Of a stretch of 64,000 nucleotides of DNA, positions 16,562-24,155 are shown piece after piece. The stretch covers positions 1 through 64,000 of the forward strand of contig JAWLGZ010000005.1 of the NCBI GenBank assembly GCA_041690635.1, written 5' to 3'. This DNA comes from JAWLGZ01 sp041690635. GTDB taxonomy: Bacteria; Pseudomonadota; Gammaproteobacteria; Thiohalomonadales; Thiohalomonadaceae. The notes under the pieces are model-generated. The model was not told where the DNA came from. It was given only the letters and a program-made list of their open reading frames with translations, and ran no database searches. Made by a program: the position numbers and the translations under genes. The first letter of the stretch is position 1, and each line of letters opens with the position of its first letter.

Positions 16562-16651
16562 GTAGGGCGCAATCCCATTGCGCCGGACGGCGTTTGCGAC
16601 GGAGCGCGACCTCTTCGGTTACAAGTCGCTACGGCGCAATAGGACTGCGCT
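16562..16651. repeat. Dispersed inverted repeat (type C copy 1)
   Basis: Left arm AGGGCGCAATCCCATTGCGCC, here written in two parts (AGGGCGCAATC, CCATTGCGCC), and right arm GGCGCAATAGGACTGCGCT, which are inverted and related. Copies at 24029, 28648 and 47140. It lies in the 387-base ubiI to iron-transporter gap. Confidence 0.75.
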
Positions 16652-16698
16652 CGACACCCAAACCGGTTTTCCGTCTCACGTCTCACGATCTTTGCCCC

Positions 16699-16803
16699 GA
16701 CCCCCGACCCCCGACCCCCGACCCCCGACCCCCGACCCCCGACCCCCGACCCCCGACCCCCGACCACCGACCCCCGACCACCGACCACCGACCACCGACC
16801 ACA
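16699..16803. repeat. Heptanucleotide tandem array (GACCCCC/GACCACC)
   Basis: Fifteen 7-bp units in register: nine GACCCCC, then GACCACC, GACCCCC, three GACCACC and a final GACCACA. It lies directly upstream of the Fur-box promoter of the iron transporter operon, so length changes could alter promoter context. Because 7 is not a multiple of 3 it is not coding. Confidence 0.92.
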
Positions 16804-16829
16804 AATAAACCCTTGCTTTCTGTACGCCA

Positions 16830-16848
16830 AGTAATGATAATGATTCGC
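16830..16848 (+). promoter_or_regulatory. Fur box upstream of the iron ABC operon
   Basis: AGTAATGATAATGATTCGC matches the 19-bp Fur consensus GATAATGATAATCATTATC at 14 positions, including an uninterrupted TAATGATAAT. It ends 31 bases before the start codon of a ferric-iron binding protein, the expected place for repression by Fe2+-Fur. Confidence 0.85.
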
Positions 16849-16879
16849 GTTAAGGTTATTTATCACTGGAGAGCGAACC

Positions 16880-17899
16880 ATGCGTAAGATCCTGCTTTCC
16901 CTTTTGTTGCCGCTGACGGGGCTCGTTTCGCAGCCCGCGACCGCCGCCGAGGAAGTGAACATTTACTCCGCGCGCAACGAAGAGTTGATCCGGCCATTGC
17001 TGGATCGGTTTTCCGAACAGACCGGTATCCGGGTGAACCTGGTGACCGGCAAGGCGGATGCGCTGCTGGAGCGGCTGCGGCGCGAGGGGCGCAACAGCCC
17101 GGCGGATCTACTGGTCACCACCGACGCGGGCCGCCTGCACCGGGCGCAGGCGGCGGGTGTGTTGCAGCCGGTGCGCTCCGAGGTGCTGGAGGCGGCGATT
17201 CCGCCCGCCTACCGCGACCCGGAAGGGTACTGGTACGGCCTGTCGGTTCGCGCCCGCCCCATCATGTACGTGAAGGGCAAGGTGGACCCGGCTGAGCTCT
17301 CCACCTACGAGGCGCTGGCCGATCCCCGGTGGAAAGGGCGTATCTGCATCCGCTCCTCCGACAACATCTACAACCAGTCGCTGGTCGCTGCCATGATCGC
17401 CACCCGCGGCGAGGAGGCGACGGAGGCGTGGGCCAGGGGCCTGGTGGCCAACTTCGCCCGCAAGCCGGCCGGCGGGGATCGGGACCAGATCGCGGCCGCC
17501 GCCGCCGGGGTGTGCGACGTCGCCATCGCCAACACCTACTACCTGGGGGTGATGCTGACCGGGAAGGACGAGGGGCAGCGGCAGGCGGCGGAGCGGCTGG
17601 CGGTGTTCTGGCCCAACCAGGGCGATCGCGGCGCCCACGTCAACATCAGCGGTGCGGCGGTGACGGCGGCGGCCCGGAACCGGGACAACGCGGTGCGGCT
17701 GATGGAGTTCATGGCCTCCGACGCCGCCCAGCGGTGGTACGCCGAGGCAAATATCGAATATCCCGTACTGCCGGCGGTAGAATGGAGCCCGGTGTTGGAA
17801 TCGTGGGGCCGGTTCAAGGCGGACAATCTCAATATGGCGAAGCTGGGTGAATACAACGCGGCCGCAGTGCGGCTGATGGACCGGGCCGGCTGGCGTTGA
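16880..17899 (+). CDS. fbpA: Ferric-iron ABC transporter, periplasmic binding protein
   Basis: 339 residues with a signal peptide (about 1-23, MRKILLSLLLPLTGLVSQPATA). The mature part begins EVNIYSARNEELIRPLLDRF, as in FbpA/FutA-type Fe3+ binders, and contains IANTYYLGVM, whose paired tyrosines are the usual iron ligands. It captures Fe3+ in the periplasm for the permease and ATPase that follow. Its stop overlaps the permease start by four bases. A Fur box lies upstream, so iron repression is expected. Confidence 0.92.
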   Translation: MRKILLSLLLPLTGLVSQPATAAEEVNIYSARNEELIRPLLDRFSEQTGIRVNLVTGKADALLERLRREGRNSPADLLVTTDAGRLHRAQAAGVLQPVRSEVLEAAIPPAYRDPEGYWYGLSVRARPIMYVKGKVDPAELSTYEALADPRWKGRICIRSSDNIYNQSLVAAMIATRGEEATEAWARGLVANFARKPAGGDRDQIAAAAAGVCDVAIANTYYLGVMLTGKDEGQRQAAERLAVFWPNQGDRGAHVNISGAAVTAAARNRDNAVRLMEFMASDAAQRWYAEANIEYPVLPAVEWSPVLESWGRFKADNLNMAKLGEYNAAAVRLMDRAGWR

Positions 17900-19578
17900 G
17901 CGAAGTCGCCCTCGACATTCCGACGAGATCCGCGCGCCAAAGGTCCTTCCCGGACCCTTGGCGCGTTGGCGTTGTGCTGCTCGCGTTGCTGCTCGCCACA
18001 CCGGTGCTGACGGTGCTGGCGTTCCTGTTTCAGCCCGCAGGCGAGGTGTGGCGGCACCTGGCGGAGACCGTCCTCGCCGATTACGTGGTGAACTCCCTGC
18101 TGCTGATGGCGGGGGTGGGCGTGGGTACGCTGGTCATCGGTGTGGCCACCGCCTGGCTCACCGCCACGCTGGAGTTTCCCGGGCGGCGCATGCTGGAATG
18201 GGCGCTGCTGCTGCCGCTGGCGATGCCCGCCTACATCATCGCCTACACCTACACCGGTCTGCTCGACTTCGCCGGGCCGGTGCAGACCGGTCTGCGCGAC
18301 CTCACCGGCTGGGCCTACGGCGACTACCGCTTCCCGGAGATCCGCTCGCTCGGCGGCGCCGTCGCCATGCTGACGCTGGTGCTCTACCCCTACGTCTACC
18401 TGCTCTCCCGAGCCGCCTTCCTCGACCAGTCGCGGGCGGCGCTGGAGGCGGGCCGCAGCCTCGGCTGCGGCCCCTGGAGTGTCTTTTTCCGCATCGGCCT
18501 GCCGCTGGCGCGCCCGGCCATCGTCACCGGCGTCTCCCTGGCGCTGATGGAGACCCTGGCCGATTACGGCACGGTGCAGTATTTCGGCGTCGACACCTTC
18601 ACCACCGGCATCTTCCGTACCTGGTTCGGGCTGGGGGAGAGTGCGGCCGCGGCGCAGCTCTCCGCCATTCTGCTGCTGTTCGTATTTGCCCTCATCGCAC
18701 TGGAACGCTGGTCCCGGCGCCGTGCCCGCTACCACCACGCCGGCACCCGCGCCCAGCCGCCGGCGCGGCGGCGACTGCATGGCTGGCGCGCAATGGCGGC
18801 GCTCGCCGCCTGCCTGCTGCCGGTGGCGCTCGGTTTCCTGCTGCCGGCGGGGACGCTGCTCACCTGGGCGTCGCAGAGCCTCGATTCCGTTGACGGCCGC
18901 TTCCTCGAACTGGTGTGGAACAGCCTGGCACTGGCCGGTGCCGCCGCCGCCATGCTGCTGGTGCTGGCCCTGTTCCTCGCCTACGGCAACCGGCTGCGCC
19001 GGACCCCGCTGGTCAGTGCCGCCGTGCGTGTCGCCGGGATGGGGTACGCGGTCCCCGGCACCGTGATCGCGGTGGGGGTGATGCTGCCGTTCGCCTGGCT
19101 GGACACCACCCTCGACGACTGGGCGCGTGCCCAGTTCGACTACTCCACCGGGCTGCTGCTCTCCGGCACGTTGGTGGCGGTGCTGTTCGCCTACGCGGTC
19201 CGCTTCCTCACCGCGGCACTGCAGGCGGTGGAGGCGGGGCTGGGGCGGATCCGTCCGGCGATGGACGACGCCGCCCGCTCCCTCGGCCTGACGCCGGGGC
19301 AGGTGCTGGGGCGGGTCCACGCGCCGTTGCTGCGGGGCACCCTGCTGACGGCGGTGCTGCTGGTATTCGTCGATGTGCTCAAGGAGCTGCCGGCCACCCT
19401 CATCCTGCGTCCGTTCAACTTCAACACCCTGGCGGTGCGCACCTTCGAACTGGCCTCGGACGAGCGGCTGGCCGAGGCGGCGCTGCCGGCGCTCGCCATT
19501 GTGCTGGTCGGCATCATTCCGGTTATCCTGCTCAGCCGCGCGATCAGCCGGTCACGAAGAGGTCACGATGCAGCTTGA
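17896..19578 (+). CDS. fbpB: Ferric-iron ABC transporter, fused permease
   Basis: 560-residue inner-membrane protein made of two tandem permease halves of about six helices each, the FbpB layout. Each half carries an EAA-type loop: EAGRSLGCGPWSVFFRIGLP near residue 185 and DDAARSLGLTPGQVLGRVHAP near 460, which dock on the ATPase. The start is a TTG overlapping the fbpA stop; no better start with a ribosome binding site is seen nearby. The 3' end overlaps fbpC by 11 bases, so the three genes form one coupled operon. Confidence 0.92.
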   Translation: MSEVALDIPTRSARQRSFPDPWRVGVVLLALLLATPVLTVLAFLFQPAGEVWRHLAETVLADYVVNSLLLMAGVGVGTLVIGVATAWLTATLEFPGRRMLEWALLLPLAMPAYIIAYTYTGLLDFAGPVQTGLRDLTGWAYGDYRFPEIRSLGGAVAMLTLVLYPYVYLLSRAAFLDQSRAALEAGRSLGCGPWSVFFRIGLPLARPAIVTGVSLALMETLADYGTVQYFGVDTFTTGIFRTWFGLGESAAAAQLSAILLLFVFALIALERWSRRRARYHHAGTRAQPPARRRLHGWRAMAALAACLLPVALGFLLPAGTLLTWASQSLDSVDGRFLELVWNSLALAGAAAAMLLVLALFLAYGNRLRRTPLVSAAVRVAGMGYAVPGTVIAVGVMLPFAWLDTTLDDWARAQFDYSTGLLLSGTLVAVLFAYAVRFLTAALQAVEAGLGRIRPAMDDAARSLGLTPGQVLGRVHAPLLRGTLLTAVLLVFVDVLKELPATLILRPFNFNTLAVRTFELASDERLAEAALPALAIVLVGIIPVILLSRAISRSRRGHDAA

Positions 19579-20629
19579 GGTGGAAGGGGTCGACGTCGCC
19601 TACGGCGACACGCCGGTGGTGCGTGGTGCCGGCTTTGCCCTGGCCGCGGGCCGCATCGGCTGCCTGCTCGGGCCGAGCGGCTGCGGCAAGACCACCCTGC
19701 TGCGCGCCATTGCCGGCTTCGAGCCGGTGCGTGCCGGCGCCATTCGACTGGCCGGGGAGACGGTCAGCACCCACGGCCGGACCGTGGCGCCGGAGCGGCG
19801 CGGGGTGGGGATGGTGTTCCAGGACTTCGCCCTCTTTCCCCACCTGACGGTGGCCGACAACATCGCCTTCGGTCTGCGCGGCCGACCGGCCGCCGAACGC
19901 CGCACCCGCATCGCGGAGCTGCTGGAACTGGTGGGACTGGCCGGGCGCGGCGATGAGTATCCCCACTGCCTCTCCGGCGGTCAGCAGCAGCGGGTCGCGC
20001 TGGCCCGCGCCATGGCGCCGTGCCCGCGCCTGCTACTGCTCGACGAACCCTTTTCCAGCCTCGACGTGGAACTGCGCGAGGGGCTGGCGCGGGAGGTGCG
20101 TTCCCTGCTCCAGCGGGAGGGGATCACCGCCCTGCTGGTGACCCACGACCAGATGGAGGCGTTCGCCATGGCGGACGAGATCGGGGTGATCTCCGAGGGG
20201 CGCATCCGCCAGTGGGACAGCGCCTTCAATCTCTACCACCGGCCGGCCGATCGCTTCGTCGCCGATTTCATCGGCCAGGGGGTGCTGCTGCCGGGCACGG
20301 TGCTGGATGCGGAGCGGGTGGAGACGGCGCTCGGCATTATCGATGGCGGTGTCCCGCCCGAGTGCCGGCCCGGCTGTCCGGTGGAGGTGCTGTTGCGCCC
20401 CGACGATGTGGTGGACGCGCCCGGCGATGCGGGAGCCACACCGGGGCATGTGGAGGCGAAGGCGTTCCGTGGTGCCGACACCCTCTACAGCCTGCGTCTG
20501 CCCGGCGGCGAACGGGTGCTGTGCCAGACCCACAGCCACCACGACTACGCCGTGGGTGACCACGTCCCGCTCCGCCTGGAGACACGCCACCTGGTGGTCT
20601 TTCCCCGCAAACCGTCCGCCGCCGCGTAA
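19568..20629 (+). CDS. fbpC: Ferric-iron ABC transporter, ATP-binding protein
   Basis: 353 residues. Walker A GPSGCGKTT (35-43), Q-loop VFQDFALFPHLT (about 83-94), ABC signature LSGGQQQR (135-142), Walker B LLLLDEP (155-161) and switch His in LLVTHDQMEAFAMAD. A C-terminal TOBE-like domain (about 240-350) fits FbpC or PotA-type ATPases. The ATG follows GAGGTCACG; the longer frame upstream runs inside the permease and is rejected. It powers Fe3+ import. Confidence 0.93.
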   Translation: MQLEVEGVDVAYGDTPVVRGAGFALAAGRIGCLLGPSGCGKTTLLRAIAGFEPVRAGAIRLAGETVSTHGRTVAPERRGVGMVFQDFALFPHLTVADNIAFGLRGRPAAERRTRIAELLELVGLAGRGDEYPHCLSGGQQQRVALARAMAPCPRLLLLDEPFSSLDVELREGLAREVRSLLQREGITALLVTHDQMEAFAMADEIGVISEGRIRQWDSAFNLYHRPADRFVADFIGQGVLLPGTVLDAERVETALGIIDGGVPPECRPGCPVEVLLRPDDVVDAPGDAGATPGHVEAKAFRGADTLYSLRLPGGERVLCQTHSHHDYAVGDHVPLRLETRHLVVFPRKPSAAA

Positions 20630-20749
20630 GCCCCCTCCCCACCGCGTCCCGCTGTACCACGAGCGGCCCGAAGGGGCACAATATGCGGCTGGCATCTTCC
20701 ACAAACTAACCTTTACCGACACATGGAGCGTGGCGATGGAGAGCAAGCG

Positions 20750-21823
20750 TTGAAACGGACACCCCTGTACGAGGAGCACCGCGCCGCCGGCGCGAAACTG
20801 GTCGATTTCGCCGGCTGGGAGATGCCGCTGCACTACGGCTCCCAGATCGATGAACACCATACGGTGCGGCAGGCGGCGGGGCTGTTCGATGTCTCCCACA
20901 TGGCGGTGGTGGATGTCACCGGCAGCGGCGCCCTGGCATGGCTGCAGGGGCTGCTGGCCAACGATGCGGCGCGGCTGGTGCCGGGCAAGGCCCTCTACAG
21001 CTGCATGCTGAATGAGACCGGCGGGGTGCTCGACGATCTGATCGTGTATCACCGCGGCGATGCCGGTTATCGCGTGGTGGTGAACGCAGGCACCCGCGAC
21101 AAGGATCTGGCCTGGATGCGCGGCCGCCTCGGCGGCGCGGAGGTGACGCTCACGGAACGCACGGATCTCGCCATGATCGCCGCGCAGGGGCCGCTTGCGC
21201 GCGAGCGGGTGCATGGGGTGCTTGGCGAGGCGGCGCAGACGCTGGGCCGTTTCCAGGCGATGGATGCCGGTGAGATGTTTGTCGCCCGCACCGGTTACAC
21301 CGGCGAGGACGGCTACGAGATCATGCTTCCCGCCGTCGACGCGCCGGAACTGTGGCGCGCGCTGGTGGCGGCGGACATCGCCCCGATCGGCCTTGGCGCC
21401 CGCGACACCCTGCGGCTGGAGGCGGGCATGAACCTCTACGGCCAGGAGATGGACGAGCAGACCACGCCGCTCGAAGCGGGCCTGGCCTGGACCGTCGCCT
21501 GGGAGCCGGCGGATCGCGACTTCATCGGCCGCGCGGCGCTCGAGGCGCAGCGCGCCGCGGGCGTGCCGCGGCGGCTGGTCGGCCTGGTGCTGGAGGACCG
21601 CGGTGTGCTGCGCGCCCACCAGACCGTGTTTACCGATGCCGGCGAGGGCGAGGTGACCAGCGGCGGCTTCTCCCCGACCCTGAACCGCTCCATCGCCTTC
21701 GCCCGGGTCCCGGGCGGCTTCTCCGGCGAGCGGTGCGAGGTGGAGGTGCGCGGACGCCGGCTGGCCGCCCGCGTGGTGGCGCCGCCGTTCGTCCGCGACG
21801 GCCAGCCGCGGATTAAGCTTTGA
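20750..21823 (+). CDS. gcvT: Glycine cleavage system T protein (aminomethyltransferase)
   Basis: Transfers the methylene group from aminomethyl-lipoyl-H protein to tetrahydrofolate and releases ammonia. About 357 residues with LKRTPLYEEHRAAGAKLVDF, MPLHYGSQIDEH, GLFDVSHM, and later ARTGYTGEDGYEIM and GLGARDTLRLEAGMNLYG. A TTG with GGAG eight bases upstream matches family N-termini; an ATG 27 bases earlier (366 residues) is the alternative. It heads gcvT-H-PA-PB, which consumes glycine, relevant if photorespiratory glycolate is metabolised. Confidence 0.94.
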   Translation: MKRTPLYEEHRAAGAKLVDFAGWEMPLHYGSQIDEHHTVRQAAGLFDVSHMAVVDVTGSGALAWLQGLLANDAARLVPGKALYSCMLNETGGVLDDLIVYHRGDAGYRVVVNAGTRDKDLAWMRGRLGGAEVTLTERTDLAMIAAQGPLARERVHGVLGEAAQTLGRFQAMDAGEMFVARTGYTGEDGYEIMLPAVDAPELWRALVAADIAPIGLGARDTLRLEAGMNLYGQEMDEQTTPLEAGLAWTVAWEPADRDFIGRAALEAQRAAGVPRRLVGLVLEDRGVLRAHQTVFTDAGEGEVTSGGFSPTLNRSIAFARVPGGFSGERCEVEVRGRRLAARVVAPPFVRDGQPRIKL

Positions 21824-21835
21824 CGGAAAGAATGA

Positions 21836-22153
21836 ACCGCAGAGGTCGCGCGACTGCATGGATGCAGGAGGTAGAGCAACGCAGGGAGCAGTTGCCGAGA
21901 GGGCGCAGAGAAAAGATGCTAGGAAAAAACCGGCTTCGCCGCAGTTGTTGCTGCCCAGGGTCGGGTTTTGTCTGAATGGACATTCTCTGTGTCCTCTGCG
22001 CCTCTGCGGTAAATGCTTGCGGGTTTGAGCAACGCAGGGAGCAGTTGCCGAGAGGCACACAGAGGAAACATGGCAACGTCGCCGGTTGCTGCAGTGCAGG
22101 CACGGGGTTGTATCTGAATGGCTTTTCTCTGCGACCTCTGCGCCCTCTGCGGT
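21836..22153. repeat. Two adjacent dispersed repeats (type B) filling the gcvT-gcvH gap
   Basis: The 369-base gap holds one full element bounded by ACCGCAGAGG and CCTCTGCGGT (21836-22010), then a second partial copy (22026-22153) sharing the internal words GAGCAACGCAGGGAGCAG and TTGCCGAGAG and ending CCCTCTGCGGT. The same core occurs in the type A copy upstream of ygfB. No gene. The gcv operon may still be transcribed through it. Confidence 0.82.
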
Positions 22154-22192
22154 AAATACTTTCAGGGTTTTTGAATCAATTCGGAGTGAGCG

Positions 22193-22585
22193 ATGAGTAA
22201 TGTGCCGGAGCAGTTGAAGTACACGAAGAGCCACGAGTGGGTGCGTCCCGAGGCGGACGGCACCGTCACGGTGGGTATCACCGACCACGCCCAGGAGCTG
22301 CTCGGCGACATGGTGTTCGTGGAGCTGCCGGAACCGGGGCGTGCGGTGGATGCGGATCAGGAGTGCGCAGTGGTGGAGTCGGTGAAGGCCGCCTCCGATG
22401 TCTACGCCCCGCTGACCGGCGAGGTGACGGAGGGCAATGCCGCCCTGGAGGCGAGCCCCGAGCTGGTGAACAAGGACCCCTACGGCGAGGGCTGGCTGTT
22501 CCGCATGCGCCCGGCGAACGCCGCCGACCTGGACAACCTGCTCGACGCGGCCGCCTACACCCGACTGGTCGCCGAAGAGACCTGA
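22193..22585 (+). CDS. gcvH: Glycine cleavage system H protein
   Basis: 130-residue lipoyl carrier that shuttles the aminomethyl group between P, T and L proteins. It has the family opening KYTKSHEWVRPEADGTVTVG and the lipoylation motif VVESVKAASDVYAP with acceptor Lys65. LVNKDPYGEGWLFRM is the conserved C-terminal segment. It starts after CGGAGTGAGCG. Length is normal. Confidence 0.97.
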   Translation: MSNVPEQLKYTKSHEWVRPEADGTVTVGITDHAQELLGDMVFVELPEPGRAVDADQECAVVESVKAASDVYAPLTGEVTEGNAALEASPELVNKDPYGEGWLFRMRPANAADLDNLLDAAAYTRLVAEET

Positions 22586-22607
22586 GACACCCTTTCGAAC
22601 CCGTCCG

Positions 22608-24017
22608 ATGCCCTTCATTCCCCATACCGAAGCCGATATTCGTGCCATGCTCGACGCCATCGGCGTCGAGTCGATCGATACGCTGTTCGACGAGATCCCG
22701 CCGCAGTTGCGCCACGGCCTGCAGGGCATCCCGCCGGCCCTGAGCGAAATGGAGGCGGGCCGGCTGATGGAGTCGCGGGCCGCCGCCGACGGCCGCCCGG
22801 TCTGCTTTATCGGTGCCGGCGCCTACGACCACCACATCCCGGCGGCGGTGTGGGCGATTGCCACCCGCGGCGAGTTCTACTCCGCCTACACCCCCTATCA
22901 GGCAGAGGCGAGCCAGGGCACGCTGCAACTGCTGTACGAGTTCCAGACCATGATGGCCCGGCTGACCGGGCTCGACGTCTCCAACGCCTCCCTCTACGAC
23001 GGCGCGTCGGCGCTGGCCGAGGCGGTACTGATGGCGGTGCGCGCCAACCGCAAGTCGAAGTCGAAACGGGTGCTGATGCCGCGCACGGTCCACCCCGCCT
23101 ACCGACGTACCGTCCACACCCTCGTCCGCAACCAGGGGATCGAACTGGTCGAACTGCCGTTCGATATGAACACCGGCGTGACCGATCTGGATGCGCTGAG
23201 TTCGCACGCGGGCAGCGATCTTGCGGCGGTGGTGATCCCCCAGCCCAACTTCTTCGGGATGCTGGAGCCGGTGCACGAGATGACCGACTGGGCCCACGCC
23301 AACGGTGCCCTTGCGGTCGCCCTGGTCAACCCCGTCGCGCTGGCCCTGCTTGCCCCGCCCGGGGAGTGGGGCGCCAGCGGTGCCGACATCGCCTGCGGCG
23401 ACGGTCAGCCGCTGGGGGCGCCGCTCTCCTCCGGCGGGCCCTACTTCGGCTTCATGACCTGTCGCGAGAGTTTTGTGCGGCAGATGCCGGGCCGCATCGT
23501 CGGCCGCACCGTCGACCTGGATGGCCGCACCGGTTTCACCCTGACCCTGCAGGCGCGCGAGCAGCACATCCGCCGCTCCAAGGCGACCTCCAACATCTGC
23601 ACCAACCAGGGGCTGCTGGCCACCGCCGCGACCATTCACATGGCGCTGCTCGGCCCCGCGGGGCTGGAGCGGGTGGCGGCCAGCTGCCACGCCAACACCC
23701 GTCGGCTGGTGGAGACGTTGACTGCCATCGACGGCGTGGAGCCGATGTTCGACGGGCCGGTGTTTCATGAGACGGTGCTGCGCCTGCCGGCCGATGTGGA
23801 GGAGGTGCTGCGGGCCCTGGCGGCCCAGGACCTGCTCGGCGGTTTCGCCCTGAAGCGGGACTATCCGGAACTGGCCGGCGGCCTGCTGGTGTGCGCCACC
23901 GAGATGCGCTCGGCCGAGGAGATCGCCGCCTATGGCAAGCACCTGGAGCGCATCGTCTCCCGGCGCCGCGACGAACCGGCCTGCACCCGGCTGCGTCCTC
24001 CGGAAGGGACGATTTGA
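22608..24017 (+). CDS. gcvPA: Glycine dehydrogenase (decarboxylating) subunit 1
   Basis: N-terminal half of a split P protein, 469 residues. It begins MPFIPHTEADIRAMLDAIGV, followed by CFIGAGAYDHHIPAAVWAI and SLYDGASALAEAVLMAVRAN, typical of GcvPA; it lacks the PLP lysine, as expected. It pairs with the next gene to decarboxylate glycine. E. coli has one fused GcvP; the split form is common in other bacteria. It starts 22 bases after gcvH. Confidence 0.95.
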   Translation: MPFIPHTEADIRAMLDAIGVESIDTLFDEIPPQLRHGLQGIPPALSEMEAGRLMESRAAADGRPVCFIGAGAYDHHIPAAVWAIATRGEFYSAYTPYQAEASQGTLQLLYEFQTMMARLTGLDVSNASLYDGASALAEAVLMAVRANRKSKSKRVLMPRTVHPAYRRTVHTLVRNQGIELVELPFDMNTGVTDLDALSSHAGSDLAAVVIPQPNFFGMLEPVHEMTDWAHANGALAVALVNPVALALLAPPGEWGASGADIACGDGQPLGAPLSSGGPYFGFMTCRESFVRQMPGRIVGRTVDLDGRTGFTLTLQAREQHIRRSKATSNICTNQGLLATAATIHMALLGPAGLERVAASCHANTRRLVETLTAIDGVEPMFDGPVFHETVLRLPADVEEVLRALAAQDLLGGFALKRDYPELAGGLLVCATEMRSAEEIAAYGKHLERIVSRRRDEPACTRLRPPEGTI

Positions 24018-24028
24018 TCTAGAGATGC

Positions 24029-24090
24029 AGGGCGCAATCTCATTGCGCCGAGCGGTCGGAACGGAATACGGCGTAATAGGATTGCGCCCT
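24029..24090. repeat. Dispersed inverted repeat (type C copy 2)
   Basis: AGGGCGCAATCTCATTGCGCC (read as AGGGCGCAATCTC plus ATTGCGCC) and, inverted, GGCGTAATAGGATTGCGCCCT. It lies in the 138-base spacer that separates gcvPA from gcvPB. Confidence 0.78.
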
Positions 24091-24106
24091 ACGGGAGACG
24101 GGTTTT

Positions 24107-24140
24107 TCTCTGTGCCTCCGTGTCTCTGTGGTGAGATTTC
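24107..24140. repeat. Half copy of the type B repeat
   Basis: TTCTCTGTGCCTCCGTGTCT followed by CTGTGGTGAG is a diverged copy of the right arm of the type B elements, without a left arm. It ends 16 bases before gcvPB. Confidence 0.5.
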
Positions 24141-24155
24141 TTTGAAGGGTAATCA

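Noticed and set aside
20630..20749. Glycine riboswitch upstream of gcvT
   Set aside because: The 120-base gap after the iron operon is too short for a tandem aptamer and shows none of the conserved glycine-aptamer cores.
20033..22729. Very long antisense open frame (898 codons) across fbpC, gcvT and gcvH
   Set aside because: It overlaps three well-supported genes on the other strand, crosses repeat DNA, and its translation is His/Gly/Arg-rich with no domain; typical of GC-rich shadow frames.
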